Below are positions 6,914 to 15,407 of a stretch of DNA of 29,063 nt, one piece after another. The DNA is from CAYNZP01 sp964401835. Its GTDB lineage: Bacteria; Planctomycetota; Phycisphaerae; SM23-33. Where the stretch lies: NCBI GenBank assembly GCA_964401835.1, contig CAYNZP010000020.1, positions 1 to 29,063 of the forward strand, written 5' to 3'. Within the stretch, counting starts at the first letter, position 1, and each line of letters starts with the position of its first letter. A program made the translations under genes and the position numbers. The notes under the pieces are model-generated. The model was not told where the DNA came from. It did not search any database and saw nothing but the letters and a program-made list of their open reading frames with translations.

Positions 6914-7762
6914 ATGGCTGACAGAAAAAAAGAAATCCGTGAACTCTTGGACCTCTCAAGTGAAGAGGTAGTCGAAAGAGCGGGCAGTAAGCTTGTTGTT
7001 TGTGAAGATATAGACGCACTTCATCAGCAATTTGCTGAAGAGATCGCTAATGAAATCAAAGCCAACAATGATAAAAACCAGCCGTCCCGATTCATCATGC
7101 CGGTTGGCCCGACTGGGCAATATCCGATATTGGCTGGCATAATAAACCATGAGGGCATTTCACTTGCAAACTGTTGGTTCTTCTTCATGGACGAATACTG
7201 CGGTGAGAATCTCCAGGCAATACCCCCAGAACATCCCCTTAGTTTTAAAGGCGAAGCTAAAAGGCTTTTCCTTGACCGCTTAAATGGCGACAGCGGCTTA
7301 AATCCTGTGCAGGTGATATTTCCTGACGAAACCAACATCGATCAGCTTGCGGGTTTAATCGAAAAGGTTGGTGGTATAGATGTTTGCTATGGAGGCATAG
7401 GTATTCACGGCCATGTTGCCTTCAATGAACCCGAAGCAGGAGTCGCTGAATCTGGTCCTCGTCTTGTAAACCTCAATGATTTTACGGTCACGATAAACGC
7501 CGTCCGATCTGGTGTTGGCGGCAATTTGGAGTGTTTTCCGCGGCAGGCTTATACAATTGGCATGAAACAGATAATTAATGCAAGGAAAATCAGACTCTAC
7601 TGTCGTAGTGGTTGTGAGTTTGATTGGGCCAATACCGTCCTTCGTCTGGGTTTATTTGGGACTCCTGGCAATGATTATCCCGCAACACGAATCCAGAACC
7701 ATGATGATTACGTGATTACTACAGACCGCGTAACTCTTATGTCACCAGTGAATCAGATCTAG
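6914..7762 (+). CDS. NagB-like sugar isomerase/deaminase with altered active site
   Basis: The 282-residue protein follows the glucosamine-6-phosphate deaminase/6-phosphogluconolactonase fold. MDEY (residues 92-95) matches the NagB base Asp72 region and GIGIHGHVAFNEPE (161-174) matches NagB GVGNDGHIAFNEP. The Asp of NDGH (Asp141 in E. coli NagB) is His165 here, and the phosphate-loop GGTP is GPTG. An ordinary GlcN6P deaminase is therefore unlikely. In this operon the missing step is an aldose-ketose isomerisation of a non-phosphorylated sulfosugar, so this protein is the best local candidate; that is inference. GGGGAG lies just before the ATG. Confidence 0.7.
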   Translation: MADRKKEIRELLDLSSEEVVERAGSKLVVCEDIDALHQQFAEEIANEIKANNDKNQPSRFIMPVGPTGQYPILAGIINHEGISLANCWFFFMDEYCGENLQAIPPEHPLSFKGEAKRLFLDRLNGDSGLNPVQVIFPDETNIDQLAGLIEKVGGIDVCYGGIGIHGHVAFNEPEAGVAESGPRLVNLNDFTVTINAVRSGVGGNLECFPRQAYTIGMKQIINARKIRLYCRSGCEFDWANTVLRLGLFGTPGNDYPATRIQNHDDYVITTDRVTLMSPVNQI

Positions 7763-7796
7763 TTCAAGGCTATTGTCTTGGAAAAAGGAGTTAGAT

Positions 7797-9212
7797 ATGA
7801 CTGAAAGTAACAAAGATGCCGAGATCATCGGCGGACTTATCGCCAGGGCCCATACAGCCCAGGAGAAGATTGCGAATTATACTCAAGAGCAGATAGATGA
7901 GGTTTGTCTGTCTGTTGGCTGGGAGGCCTTCAAAGATGAGAACAGGGCCGCCTGTGCGAAGATAGCTGTAGAAGAAACAGGTATGGGTGTTTATGAAGAT
8001 AAGCTCAAAAAGCCCCTTTACAAGGTTCTTGGGACTTTACATGAGATGAAGGGTGTGAAGAGCGTAGGTGTCATTGAGAGGGACGAGGCCAAAGGGATCA
8101 CCAAATATGCCAAGCCCGTCGGCGTTGTTGGAATGTTGACCCCTGTTACGAATCCAACAGCTACACCTGCTAACAGTGCAGTTATGATATTAAAGGGGAA
8201 AAACTCAGTAATTTTCGCACCACATCCACGGGCAAAAGAATCTTGCAAAGTCGTTTGCGATATGATGCGTGAGGGTTTAAAGAAGGTCGGTGCTCCTGTT
8301 GATCTCGTTCAGTATGTCGAAGATTCATCAAAAGATCGCAGCCAGGAATTAATGCGGCAAGTAGACCTTGTTGTTGCAACAGGTGGCGCTGGTGTGGTTA
8401 AAGCTGCTTATTCCAGCGGAACTCCCGCATATGGTGTCGGTGCCGGAAATGCGACGGTTATCGTTGCTGAAGATGCGGACATTAATGATTCGGCAGATAA
8501 AATAACTGCATCCAAAACATTTGATAACGCGACCAGTTGCAGTAGCGACAATTCATTGGTTATCCAAAACGACGTGTTCGATAAAATGATTGAAACGCTG
8601 AAAGATCGCGGAGCTTATCTTTGTGATGAAAATGAAAAAGCCAAACTTGAAAAATGGATGTGGGTTGCGAGCAAGAAAACGGGCAAAGAAGCCTTAAATC
8701 CTGAAATTGTAGCTGTACCTGCGACAAAAATTGCCAAAGATGCAGGCTTGGAAGTACCTGAAAATACAAGAATGCTTTTGGTTAAAGGCGAAAAGCCTGG
8801 GCAAGAACATTTTTCCGATGAAAAATTATCCCCAGTATTAACCCTTTGGAGTTATGAGACTTTTGATCAGGCAATAGACATTTGCTCGAAGATTCTTGAT
8901 CATTGCGGTATTGGCCATTCTTGCGGAATTTACACCTTTAATCAGGATTATATTTCCCGTGTGGGTGAGGAAATTAAAGTCAGCCGAGTAATGGTTCGCC
9001 AAGCCCATGCTGCTTCATGTGGGGGCAACTTTTACAACGGTATGCCCACGACAACTACTCTAGGGTGTGGGACGTGGGGTGGAAACAGTACAAACGACAA
9101 TATCCATTGGAAGCATTTCATTAATGTTACATGGGTGGCTGAACCCATACCTGTTGGTCAGCCGACGGAGCAGGATATGTGGGGCGAGTTCTGGAATAAA
9201 TACGGCAAGTAA
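7797..9212 (+). CDS. sqwD: CoA-acylating aldehyde dehydrogenase, probable sulfoacetaldehyde dehydrogenase
   Basis: Starting at ATG 7797, with AAGGAG six bases upstream, the product has 471 residues. It belongs to the acylating branch (EutE/AdhE/SucD type): catalytic Cys248 lies in NATSCSSDNSLV, and a VGVVGMLTPVTNPTATP nucleotide-site segment is present. The likely reaction is sulfoacetaldehyde + CoA + NAD(P)+ to sulfoacetyl-CoA, the step after transketolase in the sulfo-TK pathway. The call rests on the neighbours: a SucCD-like ligase directly downstream and a split transketolase and RpiB-like isomerase further on. Other small aldehydes such as glycolaldehyde or succinate semialdehyde remain possible. 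Confidence 0.7.
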   Translation: MTESNKDAEIIGGLIARAHTAQEKIANYTQEQIDEVCLSVGWEAFKDENRAACAKIAVEETGMGVYEDKLKKPLYKVLGTLHEMKGVKSVGVIERDEAKGITKYAKPVGVVGMLTPVTNPTATPANSAVMILKGKNSVIFAPHPRAKESCKVVCDMMREGLKKVGAPVDLVQYVEDSSKDRSQELMRQVDLVVATGGAGVVKAAYSSGTPAYGVGAGNATVIVAEDADINDSADKITASKTFDNATSCSSDNSLVIQNDVFDKMIETLKDRGAYLCDENEKAKLEKWMWVASKKTGKEALNPEIVAVPATKIAKDAGLEVPENTRMLLVKGEKPGQEHFSDEKLSPVLTLWSYETFDQAIDICSKILDHCGIGHSCGIYTFNQDYISRVGEEIKVSRVMVRQAHAASCGGNFYNGMPTTTTLGCGTWGGNSTNDNIHWKHFINVTWVAEPIPVGQPTEQDMWGEFWNKYGK

Positions 9213-9226
9213 GGCAGGCAATCGTT

Positions 9227-10345
9227 ATGAAATTATTTGAATATCAAGCAAAAAAGATTTTCGCCGAAGCTGAGATACCGATTCCTGCAGGCAAGGTTAT
9301 TGAAAATGTCAGCCAACTCGATGATATATTGGGTGAAGTAGGTTTACCCTGCGTCCTAAAAGCCCAGGTTTTGTCTGGTGGCCGCGGAAAGGCAGGCCTC
9401 ATTCAATTTGCTTCGTCTAAAGAAGAGGCAAAACAAAAAGCCGAAGAACTATTCAGTTCAGAAAAAGGTGTCAGAGAGCTTCTGGTCGAAGAGAAACTGG
9501 ACATTGAGACTGAGCTTTATATGTCCATTACTTACGAGCCACTTGAAGGCAAGGCCATACTGATGGCGTCGGCAAGTGGCGGGGTTGACATTGAAGAACT
9601 AGCCAGAACATCTCCCGAAAAAGTGGTTACGGAACATATAGACGTAACTCACGGATTGCTTCCTTTTCATGGCCGGGAGGTGATGTTTAAACTTGGCCTT
9701 TCGGGCGACGTGTTCAAGCAGGGAATGAGTGTTTTGTCAAAATTATATGACTTGTATCGCTCTAAAGACGCTGTGTTAGTTGAGATTAACCCTCTTGTTG
9801 TGACTTCCGATGGCTCTATGGTAGCTGCCGACGCCAAGATCGATATTGATGACAATTCATTATTCCGACAACCGGAATTTTCTGAGGCAGTAGATAATTA
9901 TACGAGCGAAATTGAATATGACGCAGCTAAGGCTGGTATACCTTACGTTCAATTTGACGGTGATATTTCCCTTTTATGCGCCGGGGCTGGATTAACTAAT
10001 ACAGTCTATGATTTGATAAATGATTTTGGTGGAAGCGTCGCGAACTATCTTGAATTTGGTGGTCCAAATTACAAGCGCGGTGTCGAAGCCATGGAATTTG
10101 CCCTTCGAAATAAACCCAAGGTAATTCTGGTCGTTACGTTTGGTACGATAGCAAGAGCAGATGTAGTAGCTCAGGGCATCGCAGACGGTAAGGAAAAATG
10201 GAAACCCCAGATGCCTATCGTAACAGCTATCCGTGGAACGTATGAGGAAGAGGCGCGCGAGATACTTCAATCAAGCGGAGTAGAAGTTTTCGCAGATACA
10301 GAACAAGCAGTTAAAAGAGCTATTAAGCTTTGTCGGGAAGATTAA
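9227..10345 (+). CDS. ADP-forming acyl-CoA ligase beta subunit (SucC-like), probable sulfoacetate-CoA ligase
   Basis: The 372-residue protein starts KLFEYQAKKIFAEAEIPIP and has the ATP-grasp segment KAQVLSGGRGKAG and VEINPLVV, both standard for succinyl-CoA synthetase beta subunits. It forms the nucleotide-binding half of an enzyme that, run in the catabolic direction, turns acyl-CoA, ADP and phosphate into acid, CoA and ATP. It lies 14 bases after the acylating dehydrogenase and three bases before the alpha subunit. The context suggests sulfoacetyl-CoA rather than succinyl-CoA and a role like SqwK/SqwL of sulfo-TK clusters. Which of those names fits which subunit could not be decided here. 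Confidence 0.75.
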   Translation: MKLFEYQAKKIFAEAEIPIPAGKVIENVSQLDDILGEVGLPCVLKAQVLSGGRGKAGLIQFASSKEEAKQKAEELFSSEKGVRELLVEEKLDIETELYMSITYEPLEGKAILMASASGGVDIEELARTSPEKVVTEHIDVTHGLLPFHGREVMFKLGLSGDVFKQGMSVLSKLYDLYRSKDAVLVEINPLVVTSDGSMVAADAKIDIDDNSLFRQPEFSEAVDNYTSEIEYDAAKAGIPYVQFDGDISLLCAGAGLTNTVYDLINDFGGSVANYLEFGGPNYKRGVEAMEFALRNKPKVILVVTFGTIARADVVAQGIADGKEKWKPQMPIVTAIRGTYEEEAREILQSSGVEVFADTEQAVKRAIKLCRED

Positions 10346-10347
10346 AA

Positions 10348-11238
10348 ATGAGCGTTTTTATTACTTCAGAAACACGCGTTTTGGTCCAGGGTATGACCGG
10401 TAGTGAAGGGTCCTTCTGGTCCAAGCACATGATTGATTTAGGCACTAATGTAGTTGCTGGCGTAACGCCTGGAAAAGGTGGTCAGACTTTGCACGGCGTT
10501 CCTGTTTTCAATACAGTCCGTCAGGCAGTTGAACAGACAAACACCGATGCATCGGCACTGTTTGTACCCCCGCGTTTTGCCAAAGACGCAATATTTGAGG
10601 CATTAGATGCCGGTATTAGAAAGATGCTTGTTACTGCAGATGGGATTCCTCTCCAGGAAGCCATAGAGTTACGCAGGGCGGCACTCGATTGCGGGGCACT
10701 TATTGTCGGAGGAAATTCTACCGGCGCTATTACCCCTGATGTGGCGAGTATGGGCGCTTTTCCATACTGGATCAAGCGTGTATATACTCCAGGTCGTATC
10801 GGTGTAATGACTCGCAGTGGATCGCTTACAAATGAAGTAACCGCTACGTTGGTGGCAGCGGGATTCGGCGCTTCAACAATCATAGGAATCGGTGGTGATC
10901 CTGTACCTTTAACACGATTTTCAGAGATGTTGCCACATTTCCAGGAAGACCCAGACACTGACGCTGTACTTATTATCGGTGAGTTGGGTGGAACTATGGA
11001 AGAAGAGGTTGCTGAAGCAATTAAAAGGAAGGAATTTACCAAACCTTTAGTAGCGTTTATCGCCGGTCGGACTGCTCCAGAGGGTAAAAAGATGGGCCAT
11101 GCCGGGGCAATTTTCATGGGCAACAAAGGCACACCAAAAGCGAAAATCGAGGCTCTTGAAAAGGCTGGAGCGTTAGTTGCTCGCAGACCTAGCGAAGTTG
11201 GCGAGCTTTTCCAGCAGGCTTTTTCCTCAAGTAAGTAA
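10348..11238 (+). CDS. ADP-forming acyl-CoA ligase alpha subunit (SucD-like), probable sulfoacetate-CoA ligase
   Basis: ATG 10348 with GGGAAG seven bases upstream gives 296 residues; the upstream TTG at 10330 lies inside the preceding gene and is less likely. The CoA-binding fold begins VLVQGMTGSEGSFWSKHM, and the phosphohistidine is His251 in KKMGHAGAIF. In ordinary succinyl-CoA synthetases the substrate loop reads GPNxPG; here it is GGNSTGAITPDVASMG, so the acyl-group specificity has probably changed. It pairs with the beta subunit just upstream to give one ATP per acid released, which is the energy-yielding step of the proposed pathway. Confidence 0.75.
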   Translation: MSVFITSETRVLVQGMTGSEGSFWSKHMIDLGTNVVAGVTPGKGGQTLHGVPVFNTVRQAVEQTNTDASALFVPPRFAKDAIFEALDAGIRKMLVTADGIPLQEAIELRRAALDCGALIVGGNSTGAITPDVASMGAFPYWIKRVYTPGRIGVMTRSGSLTNEVTATLVAAGFGASTIIGIGGDPVPLTRFSEMLPHFQEDPDTDAVLIIGELGGTMEEEVAEAIKRKEFTKPLVAFIAGRTAPEGKKMGHAGAIFMGNKGTPKAKIEALEKAGALVARRPSEVGELFQQAFSSSK

Positions 11239-12729
11239 ATGAATGGACGTAACATGCAACTGGCAAAAGATTCCAGCTTCAAAAAGATGCTCTTTATGGT
11301 ATTGGCTTTTGGTGTACTTGCCGCGATCTTTGCGCTGCCGGTACCTGAAGATATTCTCAGTAACGGCAAAACAATTTCGCTGACACCTGCCGGCAAGGCG
11401 ACACTGGCGGTTTTGGCGCTGGCGGTTATTTTGTGGATGACCGAAGCGGTTCCCTTCCCGGTTACAGGTCTGATGGCTGTTGTCATACTCGTGATGACTA
11501 AGGCAGTTCCTTTCAAGCAGGCGGTTCAGGACGGTTTCGGCAATCCAATCATCCTGTTTTTTATAGGTGTGTTGACGTTTTCAGTCGCCATCAGCGAGAC
11601 GAGTTTGATGAAGCGGCTCACGACGTTGCTGCTGTACCATCTCGGCCATAAGCCAAAGGCGATAATCTTTGTAATCCTCACAGTAGGAATGCTGCTTTCC
11701 GGCTGGATTACCGATATGGCTGTCGCTGCGGTTCTGCTGCCTATTGGCGTAACCATTTTAAAAGATGCCAAGCTCGAACCCCTCAAAAGCAACTTCGGCA
11801 AAGCGCTCATGATAGCATGTGCGTGGGGGCCTTTGGTCGGTGGAGTTTCAACTCCGGCAGGTTGTGGACCAAATCCGTTGACGATGGGCTTTCTGCGCGA
11901 TTTAGCGGGCATTGAGTTTACATTCGTCGACTGGATGGCAATCGGCTATCCGGCGGCTCTGCTGATGTTGCCCTTCGCCTGGCTGATTCTGGTAAAAGTC
12001 TTTCCGATAGAACAAGTAAACCTTCTGATTGCAGAAGAAGACATGAAAGAGCGGCTGAAGGCGATGGGTTCGCTACAAAAGAGGGAAATTTTCACGGTGG
12101 TTATTTTTGCCCTGACGATCTTTCTCTGGATAGCAGCACCATGGATAAAGCAGTGGACTGGCGGGGCGGTTGACTATCTGAATATTTCGCTTGTTGCGGT
12201 CGGATGCGCCGTTTTACTGTTCCTGCCCGGTATTGAAGTGATGACCTGGAAAAAGGCGGAAAGCTCCATTGGGTGGGGTGGGATTATACTGATAGTTTCC
12301 GGCCTGTCTCTGGGCATGGCTATTTACAAGACAGGTGCAGCGGAATGGCTGGCGTTTGTTGCCTTTAACAAACTTGGAGTTTTACACCCAGCCTTACAGG
12401 TTTTCGCTGTTGTTCTTGGCGTATCGCTGATGAAAGTGATGTTTTCCAGCAATACCGTGACCGGCCTGATTATTGTCCCGCTTCTGATAGCTCTTGCGAA
12501 AAACCTGGGCTTGGATCCCATTCTGCTGGCGATACCGGCCGGCATAACCGCATCTTTGGCATTTATTCTCGTGACATCGACGCCGACAAACGTCATTCCA
12601 TATTCATCCGGTTATTTTTCGATAGCAGACATGGCCAAGGCAGGTTTGTGGATGACAATTGCTTCATCGATATGTGTGGCGATTTCAATCTGTGTTATAG
12701 GAAGACTTATGGGGATTGTGAATTTTTAG
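11239..12729 (+). CDS. DASS/SLC13-family anion transporter, probable sulfonate carrier
   Basis: The 496-residue membrane protein has about a dozen hydrophobic segments and the divalent-anion:sodium symporter layout. An early LALAVILWMTEAVPFPVTG helix is typical of the family, and the late SSNTVTG is one of the two SNT substrate/sodium loops. The first loop reads ITDMAVAA instead of SNTATAA. Its start codon directly follows the alpha-subunit stop, so translation is probably coupled; a second ATG at 11254 is an alternative. Known relatives move dicarboxylates, sulfate or citrate. Here sulfoacetate export or sulfosugar uptake is the likely role, and the direction cannot be told from sequence. 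Confidence 0.75.
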   Translation: MNGRNMQLAKDSSFKKMLFMVLAFGVLAAIFALPVPEDILSNGKTISLTPAGKATLAVLALAVILWMTEAVPFPVTGLMAVVILVMTKAVPFKQAVQDGFGNPIILFFIGVLTFSVAISETSLMKRLTTLLLYHLGHKPKAIIFVILTVGMLLSGWITDMAVAAVLLPIGVTILKDAKLEPLKSNFGKALMIACAWGPLVGGVSTPAGCGPNPLTMGFLRDLAGIEFTFVDWMAIGYPAALLMLPFAWLILVKVFPIEQVNLLIAEEDMKERLKAMGSLQKREIFTVVIFALTIFLWIAAPWIKQWTGGAVDYLNISLVAVGCAVLLFLPGIEVMTWKKAESSIGWGGIILIVSGLSLGMAIYKTGAAEWLAFVAFNKLGVLHPALQVFAVVLGVSLMKVMFSSNTVTGLIIVPLLIALAKNLGLDPILLAIPAGITASLAFILVTSTPTNVIPYSSGYFSIADMAKAGLWMTIASSICVAISICVIGRLMGIVNF

Positions 12730-12750
12730 TCCTGAAGGAAAACAAGGAAC

Positions 12751-13614
12751 ATGAAAGAATTTGACAAAAAAGAATTTGACCGGCTGGCAGCGGAATGGCG
12801 GTATGTAATTACTGACATGATCTGCAGAGCTGGTTCAGGGCACTTGGGAGGTGCACTTAGTTTGGTAGAAGTTCTTATCACGCTCTACTACAGAATCATG
12901 AACATAGACGCCAAAAATCCTAAGTGGGAAGATCGCGATCGGTTCGTATTGTCTAAGGGACACGGTGCTCCGGTGCTTTATACCGCCCTTGCTTACAAAG
13001 GCTTTTTCCCAGCAAGTTGGCTGGCGACACTCAATAAAGATGGAACAAAACTTCCCAGTCACGCCGATGCCCGGACCGTGCCGGGTGTCGATGCAACCAC
13101 CGGTTCTCTTGGTCAGGGATTTTCGCTTGCAGCTGGTATGGCATTGGCTGCTAAGCGGGATAAAAAGTCTCATAACGTATTCTGCATACTGGGAGACGGC
13201 GAATGCGACGAAGGTCAGATTTGGGAAGCTGCTATGTTTGCGGGACATCACAAGCTTGATAGTCTTGTTGGGTTAATAGATTACAACAAACTCCAAATTG
13301 AAGATTCTACATATAAGATCCTTGACCTCGAACCCTTTGCCGATAAATGGCGATCATTCGGATGGGAGGCTTTGGAGATGGATGGTCATGATTGGGATGA
13401 TATATTCAATACCATCACTAAGGCTATCTCTATTAAGGACAAACCCGTTATGATCATAACCCATACCGTAAAAGGCAAGGGTATTTGCGATCTGGAAAAC
13501 AAGCCTGAAAGCCATAACATCAAGGTTCCGGACGAAGCGGCATATGAGAAATATATAAGTGCATTAGGTGAATTTGACTTTGAGCTTCCATACGCGGAAG
13601 TAGTGGAGAAATAA
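12751..13614 (+). CDS. sqwG: Transketolase, N-terminal (thiamine-diphosphate) subunit, probable sulfofructose transketolase
   Basis: The 287-residue protein is the first half of a split transketolase. It carries SGHLGGALS (His31 region; most transketolases have GHPGG), SKGHGAPVLY, and the thiamine-diphosphate motif beginning GDGECDEG at 148 and ending with Asn179. The second half is encoded one base downstream. In the sulfo-TK pathway such a pair takes two-carbon units from 6-deoxy-6-sulfofructose and later from 4-deoxy-4-sulfoerythrulose, giving xylulose 5-phosphate and finally sulfoacetaldehyde. Split transketolases of ordinary pentose metabolism look similar, so the special role comes from the flanking genes. 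Confidence 0.75.
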   Translation: MKEFDKKEFDRLAAEWRYVITDMICRAGSGHLGGALSLVEVLITLYYRIMNIDAKNPKWEDRDRFVLSKGHGAPVLYTALAYKGFFPASWLATLNKDGTKLPSHADARTVPGVDATTGSLGQGFSLAAGMALAAKRDKKSHNVFCILGDGECDEGQIWEAAMFAGHHKLDSLVGLIDYNKLQIEDSTYKILDLEPFADKWRSFGWEALEMDGHDWDDIFNTITKAISIKDKPVMIITHTVKGKGICDLENKPESHNIKVPDEAAYEKYISALGEFDFELPYAEVVEK

Positions 13615-13615
13615 A

Positions 13616-14569
13616 ATGGTGGCGTATCACGAAATGGAAATGCGGACCGTTTATGCTGAAACGCTAAACGAACTAATAGGCAATGATTCTAATGTAATGT
13701 GCATTGAGGCCGACTTAAGCAGAGCTTCCGGTACATATCCTTGCGTCTCTGAAAAATATCCTGATAATTTTGTCAACGTTGGTGTTGCCGAGGCTAACAT
13801 GATTGGCATAGGAGCGGGCCTTGCTGGCGAAGGGAAGATTCCTTTTTGCGCGAGTTTCAGCTGCTTTGCTTCCAGGCGGGTTTACGACCAGATAACGCTT
13901 TCGGTCGCATATGCGAACAACAATGTAAAGATCGTCGGAACCGCCCCGGGTATTACTCAAGGCCCTAATGGTGGCACCCACATGTGCTTCCAGGATTTGG
14001 CGATTATGCGGGCCATGCCGAATATGCATGTCTATAGCCCATGCGACGTTTACGAGCTTCGGGCCATGATGAAGTACATGGCCTCCAGCAATCAGCCGAC
14101 ATATATGCAGCTTATCAGGCCTAAGGTGCCCAAGGTTTTTGACGAGTCGTATAAATTCGATCCGAATAAGGCTGAGGTTATTAAGGAAGGAAGTGATGTC
14201 ACACTTGTTTCGACCGGTTTTATGACACATTCTGCAATAAAGGCTGCGGATGAACTCGAAAAAGAGGGCTGTTCAGTTGAGCTTATTCATTATCCATCTG
14301 TCAAGCCGTTCGATGCCGATACACTTGTCGCATCCGCAAAAAAGACTCGCGCTGTCGTTACAATTGAAACTCAGAATATAATCGGCGGCCTTGGCGGAGC
14401 TGTCAGCGAAGTTCTCGGCGAACAATGCCCAACATTGATTAAGCGCCTTGGCATACCCGATCAGTTCGGTGAAGTTGCGAGTGAAGAATATCTCTACGAG
14501 AAGCACGGCTTTGGCCCGAAGCATATATTCGCCGCCTGCATGAAAATGAAAGAGAGTTTTTCAAAATGA
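13616..14569 (+). CDS. sqwH: Transketolase, C-terminal subunit, probable sulfofructose transketolase
   Basis: The 317-residue protein supplies the pyrimidine-binding and C-terminal domains. FVNVGVAEANMIGIGAGLAG contains Glu59, the residue that activates the cofactor. GPNGGTHMCFQDLAIMR corresponds to the GPTHQxxEDLAxxR segment of usual transketolases, with the Glu of ExD changed to Gln and His-Gln changed to His-Met. Those differences sit near the donor sugar and may reflect an unusual substrate. The ATG is one base after the stop of the first subunit, so the two are made together. Function in sulfosugar cleavage is inferred from the operon. Confidence 0.75.
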   Translation: MVAYHEMEMRTVYAETLNELIGNDSNVMCIEADLSRASGTYPCVSEKYPDNFVNVGVAEANMIGIGAGLAGEGKIPFCASFSCFASRRVYDQITLSVAYANNNVKIVGTAPGITQGPNGGTHMCFQDLAIMRAMPNMHVYSPCDVYELRAMMKYMASSNQPTYMQLIRPKVPKVFDESYKFDPNKAEVIKEGSDVTLVSTGFMTHSAIKAADELEKEGCSVELIHYPSVKPFDADTLVASAKKTRAVVTIETQNIIGGLGGAVSEVLGEQCPTLIKRLGIPDQFGEVASEEYLYEKHGFGPKHIFAACMKMKESFSK

Positions 14570-14640
14570 TCGACCTGCGTTTTTTTTGCTGATGATGCTG
14601 AAGGGCAAGCTCGATCGATTCTTTTATGGAGATTTTAGAA

Positions 14641-15114
14641 ATGAAAATAGCGATAGGTTCGACAAAAGCAGGTTTAACCGTCAAGGATGAACTCGTGGAG
14701 ATGCTGCAAAGCCTCGGTCATGATGTTGACGACCTGGGCATGAAAAAAGACGGTGAATTTGTTCCTTACTATGATGCTGCCGCCAATGTTGCCGCCGCAC
14801 TCAGCGAAGGTAAATGCGACAGGGCGATTATTATCTGCGGTACCGGCGCGGGCAGCACGGTTATTGCCAATAAGTTCAAAGGCGTCTATGCCGTCTATGC
14901 CAGCAGCGAATTCGAGGCCAGCAGGGCCAAGATAATCAACGATGCCAACGCACTGTGTCTGGGTGAATGGCTGACTCCCCCTCAACACGCGAAAGAAATA
15001 GTCAAAGCATGGCTTAGTGCTGAGTTTGGCCAGGGTTTTGATCCCAAGTGGCAGGACTTTCTCCGTGGCGGCGTAGAGGCTGCGAAGAAGATAGAGGCAA
15101 AAAATCTCAAATGA
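14641..15114 (+). CDS. sqwI: RpiB/LacAB-like isomerase, probable 4-deoxy-4-sulfoerythrose isomerase
   Basis: ATG 14641, nine bases after GGAG, gives 157 residues, typical for RpiB. The catalytic-base Cys66 is kept in IICGTGAGSTVIANK. However, GSDHAG of ordinary RpiB is GSTKAG (6-11), and the His of the RxHND motif, thought to open the sugar ring, is absent (AKIINDAN). These losses suit an open-chain, non-phosphorylated substrate such as 4-deoxy-4-sulfoerythrose, which lacks the C4 hydroxyl needed to close a furanose ring. The likely reaction is conversion to 4-deoxy-4-sulfoerythrulose, which transketolase then cuts again. The next gene overlaps its stop by ATGA. Confidence 0.75.
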   Translation: MKIAIGSTKAGLTVKDELVEMLQSLGHDVDDLGMKKDGEFVPYYDAAANVAAALSEGKCDRAIIICGTGAGSTVIANKFKGVYAVYASSEFEASRAKIINDANALCLGEWLTPPQHAKEIVKAWLSAEFGQGFDPKWQDFLRGGVEAAKKIEAKNLK

Positions 15115-15407
15115 TAGATGTTGTAATATTTACTGCGATAGCCTGCGTTGGCTTTTTTGTGATGTCGCTGGTGGGTTTCGGCGCTGCATTGGTATCGGTG
15201 CCGATTTTAGCAATTTTCTTTTTACCGAAAGAAGCGATTCCGACATACACGCTTCTGGCTTTGTTTATCGAGTTGGCTTTGGTAATAGAAGCACGCGGGC
15301 ATATATATTGGCCGCGTTTGACCAGAATAATGATCGGCGGACTTGTCGGAATGCCGATTGGTGCCTTGCCCTTCGTAATGGCTCTGGTCGACGAGAAGGC
15401 AGCATGA
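15111..15407 (+). pseudogene. TauE/SafE-family sulfonate exporter, truncated by an insertion
   Basis: The frame opens with ATGA overlapping the previous stop and encodes about 98 residues: a helix with GFFVMSLVGFGAALVSVPIL, typical of the first TauE/SafE repeat, and GGLVGMPIGALPFVMALVDE. Family members have about 250 residues in two repeats; here the reading stops after roughly the first 95. From about 15405 the DNA reads as IS21 transposase on the other strand. The second half was not found beyond the insertion. TauE-type permeases often export sulfoacetate or other C2-C3 sulfonates, so the operon has probably lost this exporter. Confidence 0.7.

Noticed and set aside
6914..7762. Ordinary glucosamine-6-phosphate deaminase (nagB).
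   Set aside because: The catalytic-region Asp is His and the phosphate loop differs; no other amino-sugar genes are in the operon.
9227..11238. Citric-acid-cycle succinyl-CoA synthetase (sucCD).
   Set aside because: The substrate loop is changed and the genes sit between an acylating dehydrogenase and a transporter, not among cycle genes.
10521..11516. A 331-codon minus-strand frame opposite the SucD-like gene.
   Set aside because: It is low in complexity and antisense to a well-conserved enzyme, spanning the junction with the transporter gene.
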